Part shown: positions 41,048-52,748 of the stretch, piece by piece | How positions within the stretch are numbered: position 1 is the stretch's first letter | Layout: each line of letters opens with the position of its first letter | Assembly: GCA_029378245.1 (NCBI GenBank) | Contig: JARKIF010000015.1 | Span: 682,001 to 746,000 of the forward strand | DNA length: 64,000 nucleotides | DNA from: Roridomyces roridus | Taxonomy: Eukaryota > Basidiomycota > Agaricomycetes > Agaricales > Mycenaceae | Direction: 5' to 3' | Program-made: the position numbers and the translations under genes | The notes under the pieces: model-generated | The model's database searches: none | Told to the model about the DNA's origin: nothing | The model's input: the letters and a program-made list of their open reading frames with translations, nothing else

Positions 41048-41519
41048 GTGGGACGATATCTTGCTGCAACATTGTTGTATGAATATAATGCAATGGTGTT
41101 TACATCGGAGCTTCATTCATTCAGATCCGCGCCTGCAAATTGCCCTGATTTGAATGAGTAACTTGTTACAATTACAACTCGACACCAAGCCCCGCACCAG
41201 TGTTTACTCCTTCCAAACCATCGGGTTCGCTCGTTTAAATCGAGCCTATGGGAATGTAGAACACTGTTGGGCGCTTTTTTCTGCGGTGAGTCGTGACTGA
41301 TTGATTGTCTCCTCAGAAGAATTTCAATAAGGACGTGATTTCGGTGTATCTCATAACCCCCCTGGATCATAACACTTGCGACCGAAGGTTCCAGGTCTGA
41401 TTGACAAGAAGATACAAGAACTATTTGTATTTGACAATACAGATCGATCAGGGCGGAAATCCTTCCCCCCTCGGCGGGATTCATCAAGAAATTTCGTCAG
41501 CCAAATCTCAGTGAGTTGA
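41048..41519. other. Spacer of the inverted BRCT/F-box duplication
   Basis: About 470 bp separate the 3' ends of the two inverted copies. No coding signal was seen. Confidence 0.5.
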
Positions 41520-42795
41520 ATATTGATGATAATCAAACTCCAGACCCGCCTCAACAAGCCGCACAGCCCAATCCAACACCCGCCGATGCTCGGGCTGTCT
41601 CCCCGCAACGACCAGATCCGACTGGGTTAGAGATTCAGGGTCTGCAGCTTGAAAGCGGACCGGGAGTGGAGAGCGAGTAGGGTGGCCTCTGCGCCGTTGC
41701 GCATGTGGAGGGACGTAAGTCGGGGAAGGACGAGAGGAGCGAGAACCGAGGCGTCGTCCACCGCAGGATACCCATGCCACTCGATCGTGAATTCTTCGAC
41801 GGGCAAGGTAACTCGGCCCATGGGAGGCATGAACGAGCCTTGGCTACTGTTCACTCCCAGGAAATGTGGGCAGCAGCGATGCCGCGTCGAGTACACCCAG
41901 TGGGATGGCCCCGAAATTGATATTGGTGAGGATGTTCCACGACGTGAGACGCAGGAGCGATGGGTTGAATAGGCCTGAGGCGACGATGCAGAACGTGCGA
42001 AGGCGGGGAGAATTTTGGAACACTGTGATCGGTTTACTAAGGGTCTTCCAGATAATTTGGGGACCGTCATCATTTGCGTCAATGTATCGCCGAAATGGCC
42101 GAGAGAAATAGGCTGCTCGTGATTGGCCCTCGCAAGGGTCGTACTTGGTAGCCGCACTAGGGACGGCCACAAGCGTCAACTTCTCCAACGCAGGGAACGT
42201 CCCGGGCGGTTTCTGGAGCAGGGGAAGAAATTGTTGTTCGGGAAGTTCGAGATGGAGAGCGCAGATGCGGGACGAGTTGGCAACAGTAAAATCGACAACG
42301 GGATTATGAGCGCGAGGATAGATACTCCGGACGTGGACTGACAGCGCCCGCGGAGCACTATGCTCGATCCACTGGTCGACGATGTTCTGCAGACGTCGAT
42401 ACGGCCTTTTGGCATGGACGTCGAGATGTATATCTGTCCAGAGTTCTGCGGTGTAGTGGGCAATGAGCCGCCAACGACCACATATGTGCGTGAGTTTCAA
42501 GAGAGAGCGGACGAAGGACGGGCTCGGTTTAGCGAGAGAATCCTGCTTGAATGTGAGGAATATCTCGGCTACGACTTCGTAGGGAAGGTAGGGGAGGGTG
42601 AGTACAGACGCAATGTGCGCCTCCGTTTGCACGTTCGAGTCCGCTTTCTGAGCAAGCAGTGCGTGACAAAAGAAATGAGCCCTTGAGACGTTCTGCCCGT
42701 CAATGATGCAGTGCGGCGGGTGTGGCAGACGCTCTCTGCGTCCGATAATCTCGAGGAAGGATTTGGGAGCCATGATGAGGGGATCCGTGTTCGCA
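41520..42795 (-). pseudogene. F-box protein, copy 2 (frameshift and large internal deletion)
   Basis: This is an inverted paralog of the F-box gene at 39513. It is open from the BRCT-side frame through MAPKSFLEIIGRRERLPHPP, the F-box LTLPYLPYEVVAEIFLTF and LKLTHICGRWRLIAHYTAE to GAIPLGVLDAASLLPTF. The frame then shifts near 41850, where the segment matching KARRLIFKM of copy 1 is also missing. It resumes with SSQGSFMPPMGRVTLPVEEF and LAPLVLPRLTSLHMRNGAEA. After LHSRSAFKLQTLNL it jumps directly to TQSDLVVAGRQPEHRRVLDW and ends FDYHQYSTH. About 100 residues of leucine-rich repeats present in copy 1 are lost. It is non-functional as read. Confidence 0.75.
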
Positions 42796-42849
42796 TGCCC
42801 GGAGACGGATTCGGAGAGGTAATGGGTAGTCTGCGCCGTCGGAGTTTCG

Positions 42850-43415
42850 AGCCACTCTCCGCCCACCATCGCCACAGTAAATTGCAGCATGCGAGACCAC
42901 GAACTCTCAAGGTGGGTCTGAAACTACCAGTCATCGTCAAGTGGCACCGTTGAAGTAGGAGCTCACCCCGGGGTGCGGACTCATAACCACGGAAGATAGA
43001 AGCAGTAGAGGAGCGGGGGAATAAAACTGAGATCTAGGCAAGTCAATCAGGTCGTACGCTGCGCGACATGCACCCGACACACTCACGGTCGTTTGAGGCC
43101 CGCTTCGATCGAGCTGTACACCCACTCCGCCTACAAACGTGTGAGATGAGGAACAACAGCCCAACGCGCGGCAGTACCGTCACTAAGACGCCAGATGCAA
43201 ACGACTCGAACGCTACGCCGCATGGAAGCCTCATGGACTCGGTGTCATCGGTATCGGTGATGATACGTGTCGCCATTTCTCGGGCCACCGCCTCTTTTGC
43301 TCCGTGCTCATCGAGCAGCCGGCGTAGAGCAAGAGCATTCGAGGTTTCCGAGCCACCATCGAGCTGAATGTGGTATCGAACGCCAGCGAAGATCGTCTTT
43401 GGCGGCGTCTGCATC
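42850..43415 (-). CDS. BRCT-domain protein, copy 2 (partial model)
   Basis: The ATG at 43415 gives MQTPPKTIFAGVRYHIQLDG with GGSETSNALALRRLLDEHGA and REMATRIITDTDDTES in one unbroken frame, then FESFASGVLVT. A GTACTG..TGTAG intron joins this to AEWVYSSIEAGLKRP. Further small exons give FYSPAPLLLLSSVVMSPHPG and SWSRMLQFTVAMVGGEWLET. In this copy the BRCT-side frame runs on without a stop into the F-box frame, so the pair may originally have been one BRCT-F-box protein. In copy 1 a TAG separates them. The BRCT reading rests on the F-x-GV start and the conserved Trp exon; exon borders at the 3' side are uncertain. Confidence 0.55.
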
Positions 43416-43929
43416 GGCCGCGAAGATGAGAGTAAGAGGCAGGAACGAAAAGGCGTCACTTCGTGACTGGGTGTCAGTCATGCCTTCGTCCTGGGAATGA
43501 TTACATATTGCTGCATAGCGGTCGCGAGAGGGAAGTTGATGCGCGCGGAAGTCGCCGGTTCTCTGGCATCCCAGCGTAAGAGGTCGTCCAGGGATATGCG
43601 AAGACAGGGAGTCGGGAGGGGCGCAGGACGAGGGGAGGCAAGCAGGGTGTCGCCTTGGTGTCGCCACATGGAGGTCAAGAGCAAGCGGAGAATGTCAATC
43701 AACCAATCCTTGATCGCTGATGGCACGACTTAGAACGAGCAGCTAAATGCCCCGAAAAAGCAGAATCAGCACTGGCTGCTGCAATTTTGAGTCTTGACCC
43801 AATGCCCGCGCGCTAGTTGATCTATCACAAGAACGCCACCTGAACTCACCCTAAGTTCTTCATTTGGTGTACATATTGTCATATTTACTACTTCACAAAG
43901 CGCCAACCGATTTCGAGACAACTGATGAT

Positions 43930-45190
43930 TCAGAAAGCATAATCGGAATCGTACTCGTACCCTCCGAAAGCGAAAGACCCCATCCCCTCATCTGAATCGT
44001 CATCATAGTAGTCGCGGTATGAGTTATACCTGTCCTTCTCAAACTGCCTTTGACGTGCCGAACGAACAATGATTGCCCTGCAAACCAAGCAGTTTCTCTT
44101 GCTCGCATCGTTCCACGCCGCTTTGGAGAAACAATCGGACGGCAACGGACGGCCGCAGCCTCGGCAGTCCGCGGAATATCCAGACAGTGCGTCCAAAATC
44201 CCGAGTGGCAGGAGTGCGTGGAGTTTGTAGGTGTCGTTTTCTGCGGGTTGTCCCCCCTTCGTCCACATCTGGACGTAGCGCGCGCTCTGTGCCAGAAGAC
44301 TGTCGTCGATGAAGCCTTCCTCAACAAAATCGGAGTGCAGGGCGGCGATGAGGGGAACGTCGTTCGCCGCGTAACGCAAGGCGATCTGAGGGAGTGGACG
44401 TGTCGACCAGGTATCGTGGCTGAATCGCCCTGTGGTCGTTGAGTAAATGTTTCCCGCGTGCAAGTCATGAAGACGCACCCAGTTTGAGTTTCGCGTCTGC
44501 AACCCCCACGTCGACATCGTGTTCCTCGATGACTTGTCCCAAGCCCGAGAGCTTATGAACCTCCCGATAGAGACGCTCGTTTCCTCGCACCTCGCCGCGC
44601 ACGATGTACGGGCTCAGTCTGTCGAATTGTTCCTCCGCCCCTTCGCCGCGCACGCTCCGCGATTTGACGTCTGCGAGCTGGAGATCGAGGACAGAATTCA
44701 TAAGGACGCCTCCGTGGTCGTAGAACAAGGCATTCTGATACATACGGCCATCAAATACGACTTTCTGAACGTTGTTGGACGTGAGGAGGTCGAAGATGGG
44801 ACGGAGAGCCGCGGTGTCGAGTGCAATGGCGTCGATGAGGAAGATACGAGGCTCCGGCGTCAAAGCGCCCACGGAGACGACAGACAAGCGCCCACCCTTG
44901 ACCCCGAGATTATCTCCCTCGCAGTCGACAAACAGTACGGATGCCTCGCCGAGACTCTTCATCGCAGTGTCGAGTTCCTCGGGTGTAGCGCAGAGCGTGA
45001 ACTTAGCGGGATCCATCGCTGGGGAGATGGCTGTGGATAAGGTGGGAATGAGGGCATCCGCGAGATTAAATACAGGGTTGGAGACAAGCGCCCGTCCGAT
45101 AAACTTTGGGTTATTTGAAGACTTGGGTTTGGGGTTTGGGTTTGGGGTGCTATGACCTACCAGCGCCGGAATTCTCCTCACAGCGTACAT
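43930..45190 (-). CDS. RNase D-like 3'-5' exonuclease (DEDDy)
   Basis: This is a nuclease of the DnaQ/RNase D superfamily with all acidic motifs: Exo I VLFVDCEGDNLG (Asp-x-Glu), Exo II SVLDLQLADV and Exo III RYAANDVPLI (Tyr-x3-Asp, DEDDy class). Two main exons are joined by a GTGCGT..CACAG intron: ADAKLKLG + RFSHDTWSTRPLPQIAL. The C-terminus carries a cysteine cluster (CRGCGRPLPSDCF and NCLVC) that looks like a small zinc-binding module. An acidic tail DDDSDEGMG follows. Two starts are possible: 45190 (MYAVRRIPALVGHS, a basic leader that could target mitochondria) or 45016 (MDPAKFTLCATPEEL), where the conserved domain begins. The reaction class is firm, the RNA or DNA substrate is unknown. 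Confidence 0.87.
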
Positions 45191-46897
45191 ACCTGCGGCG
45201 AAAGAACGGTCAGCGTAGTTTTTAACATGAATAAATACACTGCGTGTAAGAGCGCTTCATTCAGATGCGCGCCTTCAAACTCAACTCCTCCGCCTTGATT
45301 AGAATCACCTAAAAGCAATGGAATCCATTAAATTTACTCGCTCGTCCACGCCACCTCACAAGAAGCACGCACCAAGTGCTTACTGAAAAAGCGCGAATGT
45401 TGAAATGCGCCGGGAGCAAACCGAATTGGAATCGACAGCGCAGGGTTAATGAAGAGAGAGGGGAAGCACGAGAGGGAAGGCGGCCGCATGCATTCAAGGC
45501 AAGCACCATACGATACGCCTTCCAAGATGACAAACGATACCCATCGGCGAGTTCAGATGACAAGAGAAACGATCTTGTAGATATTGTGCCCGCGGGTAAG
45601 CTTGTGGATGGTGCTTCGTGAATAGAGAGAGGGTTCAGGTGCCAGGGATGGAACTTGGAGGAATACGAGCACGCACTTCTAACGCCCGCTCATCCAATCC
45701 ACGATGGCTCGCCTACATTGCTCTCTGTGTTTGTGCAGGCGGTCGCAGACTTGCCTATGCCCTCCATCGCGGTATCCGATCTGGGGAAGGTCATGGATGT
45801 GGACGAAGAGGCGGAGTGGTGCCGTAACTCCGTCACCTCGGATCAATCCGGAAAGCTCTCTGGTCTCATCCACAAATCATCCACCATTGCGCCCGCACGT
45901 CCCATGTTGCTCAGGGCGGCCACGCGCCCACTCTATGCCCTGATTTTTCAACCACGCACTATCGACGGTGTCATCCCCAAGCGCCCACCAAGACTGACTG
46001 ACCCGACGAGCGGATTCACTAACGGGCGGCCGGCCATTTCGTGGCTTGTCTTGGATGAATCTTCCTCGTTCCACCTTGGGATGGAACAAACCACCGCGTT
46101 GATTGTCTGGTCCAACCTGAGGGACTGCCATCTATCAAATAGATCGGGCTGCAACTCATCACAATCTGCTCGTTTTCGTGAACAGCGGCCGCGTCTATGT
46201 AGCTCCAAGCTTGGATCTACGACTCGAACAGGAAGATACTTGTCAACTTCTCTTTCGACTTCTGTCGTTACCCACCATTCACTGCTCTCTGTATCACCAT
46301 CTGCCCAACTCCCGACGCCGCTCCACCCGCACAATGAACATGTTTGTGAGGTGAGCGCTCCGTGTGCTTGGCTCCCTCGTACTGACTTCTGGACCAGATA
46401 CCAGCATCAATGCAATCCTATTCCGCGACATCGTGCCATCGGATAAGTAAATTTTGCTCGGGCAGTGTACGACACCTTTATTTCAATACATCCATTCTCC
46501 TTTTATGTCCTCCGTAGATTCAACGTGCTTTTCGGCTCACCCCCTCGCCACCCAGAAAGATGTCGTCAAGGCAAACTGGAGGTCTAATATGTCGTCAAGA
46601 GCTCGAGCTGGTCGGAATATTTAGGTGTGTGCTTCCGTGTGTCTTTAGCGCTGTCATTTCTGATGATCTGCCAGAAGTCAATCGTCGTTTTGAATGGGAC
46701 ATGCAACACTCTGGTCGGCCTTTGGGGGACCGAAGCAAAAATGAAGATCGTGTCTCCCTATAAGGTGTCAATGCTGTAGCACCACGTCCCCGCCTGCGGG
46801 TATTAAAGATTTACACCTCGACGTTCGTGGACCGGCCAGTCCCTCCGCTACTTCATCCTTCAATTCTTCTCTACTGCCAACGCGAACGACGTTGAAG
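45191..46897. other. Region without a supported gene, about 1.7 kb
   Basis: A plus-strand open stretch at 45655-46446 is long (about 260 codons) but has no ATG near its start and no recognisable motif. A TTTGGG-type minirepeat occurs near 45118-45150 beside the exonuclease 5' end. Confidence 0.4.
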
Positions 46898-48390
46898 ATG
46901 GTCCCGGCAGCAGGTGCGTCGGAAATGTTTCGCGTGATGCCCAGATCCTGATTCCGCCCCACAGTCCTGGCATTCAACATTCTCTCCCTTCTCGGCTTCC
47001 TCCTCCTCATCCTTGTATTCCTCACCGCGTGTCTCTCCCCAACCGTCAAGCGTGTATCGACGTGGTACAGCTACATCATCTCTTGGACAATATTCTGCAT
47101 CACAGCCTTTGTCGTCCTCGGACACCAGGCCCCAGGGGACCCACCGCCTTCATTCGCTCTGTGCGTCGTCGACTCGGCGCTTATGTACGCGTCGCGCCCG
47201 TTGTAAGTCATCTGCAAGTCGAGTCCACAGGGACTGATAGCGATCCTGTGTTAGTGCGGGCTTCGCCACTTTGGCGCTCATCCTTCATGTGCCTATCCGC
47301 TCCGTTGTGATCGTCCATTTCCGACGTACTGACTCATCTGCAGTTGTACCTCAACATCTCCACGCGGCTCAAGAACGCTGACGGATACGTGCGCCGCGAG
47401 CATGTCATCGCTGTGGGGACGCAGTTTTCCTCTCCGGCCTCAGCTTACGATCCTGCCGTGCACAGTTACTGGGCTTCCCTCCCGCGGTATACATCTTGAT
47501 GTTTCTGTACACCTTGATCGTGAGCCCCATCTCGATCTTGACTCGAGTCCCATTTAAAGCTCGTCAACTAGCTCGGAATACGCACCCCGGACCAAGTGGA
47601 ACTCGAAGTGGGCGGATTCTATTGCCATATCGCGAGCCAAACACCGTCAGTCTGTTCCAATCCACTTTAGAAAATACTCAACAAGTGACAGAGCGATTGT
47701 CGGCGCCGCTCTCGTCGTACTCGGGACATCGGTATCGCTCATAATTGAAGGCGAGTCACACCCGGAACCAGTTCAACGAACCGACTGACTGTGTTCAATG
47801 CCAGTCTTGATCGCAATTCTACTCTCACGGAACTGGCGCGCCTTTCGAGCCCTTCAACGATGCAACGAGCATACCGTATCACTCAGCATCATCCTACGGG
47901 TCTCGATTTTCGGACTGATACCCGCAGTTGGGTTGATGCAAGTACCGAGGTGGTTTCTTCTGTGTCGTCTAACTGATTCAGCGCAGCCTCACCTTTGCTA
48001 CGTACGAGCAGACGCTCCAGAACCGAATTTGGTCCACGTATAACATCCTTATCGCCCTCCGTACGTGAATTTCTAGTGTCGTTGAACATTGAACTCATTG
48101 GTGCCCACAACAAAAGTGCCCCTTGCGGCAGCCTTGGTCTTTGGATCGCAATGGGTCAGTCTACATTACATCCTTCGAGTCTATTCTCCCATCAACATCG
48201 CTCACAATACCACCAGGATCTCATAAAAGTATGGATGTTCTGGAGGAGGAGCAGAGTTTCAAGGTGGTCGCGATCGACTCGTGTGCCGAATGCAAGAGCT
48301 GCAGCGCCGACTGATTCGGGTATGCCCTTCTTCGTGATTGGTCCGGGGATGCATCCGGAGGAGTGGGAGGGTGGAGGAAAGGTAGTGTAG
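46898..48390 (+). CDS. Seven-helix receptor-like membrane protein
   Basis: A multi-exon gene. The ATG at 46898 (MVPAA) splices through a GTGCGT..CACAG intron into VLAFNILSLLGFLLLILVFL and then RVSTWYSYIISWTIFCITAF, with FALCVVDSALMYASRPL. Next come GFATLALILHV and LYLNISTRLKNADGYV. A later exon holds LIAILLSRNWRAFRALQRC and LSIILRVSIFGLIPAVGLMQ. A helix near AAALVFGSQW and a cytoplasmic tail ending EEWEGGGKVV at 48390 close the protein. The helix order and short loops resemble the fungal class of predicted seven-transmembrane G-protein-coupled receptor-like proteins. No ligand or G-protein contact can be inferred. Several introns in 47200-48230 are placed only approximately. Confidence 0.7.
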
Positions 48391-48628
48391 GATCTTGGTG
48401 CGAATGTGCTGTTTTTTTCTTGTTCATCGGCGTCAAAAGAAACGTACTCGAAGCCCCAGTAGCCATCTTTCGACATTACGTTTCGAACATTCCATTGATT
48501 AAGCGCCAAGCGCCGGTCACTGCCCACCGGATGGAACTAGGCACCGATCCGCGGCTAAGCCCGCACCCGGGGCTTTAATAAGAACCTTGGCATCACGCCA
48601 CGTCGCCTTATTCTTTGACTCACCCCCC

Positions 48629-51600
48629 ATGTCGATGTGCGTCTTCCCATCGGGCCATCGCCCGTCTGCGCAGGCTCTTGGCCACTAACTCATCTTGACA
48701 ACTAGGATTCAGCTACACGGTCTGTATCATCCAAAATCGGTCCCAGGACCCAGAGTGCTGATGATTTCCCCAGACATCCACATCTCCTCTCTTTCGAATC
48801 CACATGCCGATCTTCCCCCTGGGATACACCTGTTCGCACAACTCATCGTCGAGGACCTCATCATCAACGAAACAATGGCCGTCACCTCCGAGACTGACCA
48901 GAATTGGACCCTTACCTTCACCTGTGATCTGTTCGTATCTTGGTGGCTTCAACGTATCTCGCACTGATTCTTTTTCTGTGATTTCTCAGTCCAGAGGACA
49001 CGACCGCCTTCTGCATCACAATTCTGGGCATAGCGCGATGCTCTAGGCTTCTTGGTTCAGTCAAAATCACTAGAGATGAGGCATTCTTGCATGCTGAGCA
49101 GCAGAAGTGTAAGCACCAATCTAAATGTCTTCAGTGATTGTTCTAAGTGCTTTGGAATAGCATTCTCCGCGCCTCTTGCAAAAGTCAACTCCGATGGTCC
49201 CACTCTGAATTTTAGCACACTCTTCTCTGGAGCAGCTCCCGCAGATCAAATTTCCTTGGATGAGGATGAAAATATGGGTACTCCCAGTGAGTCAATTCTG
49301 TTCATTCAATTGCCCCCAAATCTGAAAGGTCAATAGTTGGCTCTTTAGATCGGGACACAGTCATTGCCCACCTTGACTCCATGCTCACCGACACCGACCA
49401 GGGAATTCAATTACACCCTGATGATCCTTGGCTTGCTGCATGAAATCATCTTGCTCTCCCCAGATTGCATGCCAAGACGGGAACAGAGGAATGCTACTCA
49501 ACCAACTTGGTGAAATCTGTTTGGAGCAATCACAGCAATTCCATGTCCTGGATATGTTCAACCGGGGAGTCTGTGCATATCTTGATGCAATTCGAGAGGG
49601 CTTCACAGAGACAACTACCTTTGCACATCTTGGGATCACTTTGTTCCAGATTTCTGAAGAAACTGGGGAAGTGGGCGACCTTGCTGATGCAATCTCTGCA
49701 ATGGAGAAAGCAGTCCAAGGAACTGCGGACACAGATACAGACAAACCAAGCTGGTTAGCAAATCTTGGTGGTTTCCATGTTCGCCAATTTGAACGAGTGG
49801 GAAACCTGGATGATCTCAACAGTGCCATCTCAATTGGAGAACAGGGCATGCATCTTGCTGCTGAAGGACATGATGACTGGCCAATTATTTTGAACAATCT
49901 TAGCACAGCGCTGCATCTTCGATTCCAGCAGCAGGGAGACCCCAAAGATCTCAGTCGGTCTCTCCAGATGGGAGAGCAGGCAGTCAAGATTACTGCAGAT
50001 GAAGATCCAAACAAACTGGCTAGATTGAGCAATTTGGGTGACAGATACCTCACCTTGTTTGAGCTTGAGGGCCAAGCAGATGATTTAGAGAAATCCATCC
50101 ATTTTGCAACCACTTCAGTGGATTTGGCTTCCGATGACGAACACATGAACGGTTTCTGGTTGACCAATTTGGGAAATTCACTCCTCACTCGCTTTGAACT
50201 GCTTGGGAGTGTGGAAGATCTTGATGGAGCTGTATCCATCCAGGAAAAGGCCATTGGCCTTATTCCAGAAAATCATCCTGTCAGGCCTTTAGCATTGTCC
50301 AACCTTGGCAGTGCTCTAATGCGAAGATATGAACATCTAGGGAATATCAGTGACTTGAATAACTCCGTCTCCCGTGAAGAGGAAGCTGTCTTGTTGACGT
50401 TGGATGGCCAGCCGGCAAAACCCAAACGGTTGTCTGCGCTTGCTGTCTCTCTGTTGACTCGATTTGAAATTTATGGTGGCCTCAGCGACCTTGATGAGTC
50501 AGTTGAAAGAGCTGAACAGGCTGTCCAACTCACTGGAGATGAAAATCCCAGCAAACCATTACGGATGGACGATCTCGCAGGCTCACTGCTGCGGAGGTTT
50601 GAGCGCCTGGGTAACAGGGAGGATATTGACCAGTGTGTGTTGCTTCGGGACCATGCAATCACACTGGCTCCGGATGGTTCAATCATCAAAGCAATTTTAT
50701 TTGCCAATCTTGGTGGCTCTCTCATACGCCGATTCACACACAGTGAAAACCTGGATGATGTTCATAGATCAATTTCAAATTTGGACCAGGCTCTAAGTCT
50801 TCTTCCTGAATCAAACAAGCCATTTATCCTAAATAGTCTCAGCAACTCGCTGCTTCTCCGGTTCAAGCAGCAGGGAGATGTAGCTGATCTGGAACGGGCA
50901 TTCTCTGTTCAGGAAAGTGCTGTCAATTTAGCATCGGATGGACACCACGACAAGCCATCTCTGGTTTTCAACTTTGGCAACATCAGTGCTACTTTTTTCA
51001 ACCATTCCCAAATGCAGGATCATTTAGCGCATGCTATCATTCAATACACCGCTGCTGCACTTTCCAAGACTGGTCCTGTTGACATTCAATTTGATTCAGC
51101 AGCAGCCTGGGCACAGTGTGCCACCGTGTCCCAGCATCCATCACTACTGGATGCATACAACAGAGCAATACAACTATTACCACAGCTTGCATGGCTTGGC
51201 ATTTCCATACCTGACCGGCACCACCAGTTATTAAAAGCTGGAAAGGTTGTAAGAGATGCTGCTGCTGCTGCAATCATGTCCGGACACAGTGAGAGGGCTG
51301 TCGAGTGGTTAGAGGAGGGCCGTTCAATAATCTGGGGTCAGATTCTCAAATTACGAACACCACTTGATACTCTCAAAGAAGTTCACCCAGAGCTTGCAGA
51401 GAGACTCCTCAATTTATCTTCTGAGTTGCAGCAATCTGGCATGCAAACTGGTGACTTGACTACTCAAGGTTCAACTTTGAAACAGCCGCTCATCATCGAA
51501 CATTCTCATCAGAAAGCACAAGAGCGAGAGAAGTTGATACAGAAAATCCGTGATTTGCATGGATTTTCCCATTTTTGTTGCCCAAACCTTTCATGGAGTT

Positions 51601-52739
51601 GACTCGGGCTGCAAGATATGGCCCAGTGGTGCTTCTCAATATCTCCGGCAGTAACTGTGATGCTTTGGTGCTCCGCCCAGCAGTGGGGGGAGTCCTACAT
51701 GTTCCACTCCTCACTGTTCAACCTGGCCTCCCCCACACTCTCGTTCAATCCCTGGATACTGTTGTGCGGGGTGTCGAAAGACTGAAGGGGAAACCAGAAG
51801 GTCACCAGGATGCAGACCAGAAACTTGGGAAAATTCTCTCTGATCTCTGGGTGAATGTTGTGAAGCCTGTCTTGAATGCACTCAATATCCAGGTAAGATT
51901 GGGTTTGAAATTTTGAACAACCATCTCAACTTGAAATGAAGCCCAGGAAATCTGAACTTGGAAGAATTTGGTGGTGCCCCACCGGTGGTCTCGCGTTTCT
52001 GCCCATTCATGCCGCAGGACTGTATGGGAAACATGACACATTTGGCTCAAAGCTTTCCGACTTTCTGATTTCATCCTATACTCCATCCCTGACTGCCCTC
52101 ATGGAAAGCTTCCGCCCTTCCAGCACATCACCCAAACCCACCCAGCTGCTGTCTGTGGCCCAGGCATCAGTTGCCGGAATGGCCTACCTTCCAGGAACCG
52201 AGCAGGAGATCAAACATATTCACCAGCTAGCTCAGGGGAGCATTACAATCATGTCGCTGAACAAAGACAAGGCAACAGCCACACGAGTAGAACAGGGAAT
52301 GCTTGAATGCCGTTGGGCACACTTTGCCTGTCATGGAGAACAAAATCTGTCTCATCCAACAGACAGTGCACTCCTCCTTGCAAGCGGTACAAGTTTAACA
52401 TTGTCCAGAATCATTCAACTTGCGCTGCCGGATGCAGAGTTTGCCTTTCTCTCTGCATGCCAGACAGCCACTGGAGAAAAGAGCCTTGAGGAAGAAGCAG
52501 TGCACCTTGCAGCCGGGATGTTGCTCGCTGGGTACCGCGGCGTGATTGCAACAATGTGGAAAATTAGAGATGATGATGCGCCACAGGTTGCTCATGATGT
52601 CTATGAGTACCTCTTCTCGAGATCCCCACCAGATGCTACCGAAGCAGCTGTTGCACTGCACAAGGCTATACAGAAACTCCGTGAATCACCGAATCAGTCG
52701 CTTTCACGCTGGGTGCCGTTCATCCATGTCGGCCATTGA
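48629..52739 (+). CDS. TPR-CHAT protein (caspase-fold peptidase domain), one frame break
   Basis: The start ATGTCGAT (48629) splices to GATTCAGC, giving MSMIQLHGLYHPKSV. An N-terminal beta-rich region resembles a C2-like module. From 49460 to about 51000 run some ten degenerate TPR-like repeats of about 49 residues, with cores such as LGNSLLTRFELLGSVEDLDG. The CHAT domain follows: IWWCPTGGLAFLPIHAAGLY, then WAHFACHGEQ with the catalytic His and FAFLSACQTATG with the catalytic Cys. It continues with GMLLAGYRGVIATMW and ends RWVPFIHVGH at 52739. CHAT is a caspase/separase-clan cysteine peptidase domain. At 51572-51576 five T's stand where six are needed: LHGFSHF and LPKPFMELTRAARYG lie in different frames. 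The neighbouring gene converges on it. Confidence 0.85.
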
Positions 52740-52748
52740 ATAATATCA

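Noticed and set aside
45115..45152. TTTGGG-type repeat as an internal telomere tract
   Set aside because: Only a few irregular units that do not match the fungal TTAGGG repeat, and they lie in or next to the exonuclease N-terminal coding sequence.
45655..46446. Open frame of about 260 codons on the plus strand
   Set aside because: It lacks an ATG near its start, has no family resemblance and no splice-supported extension; left as unassigned region.
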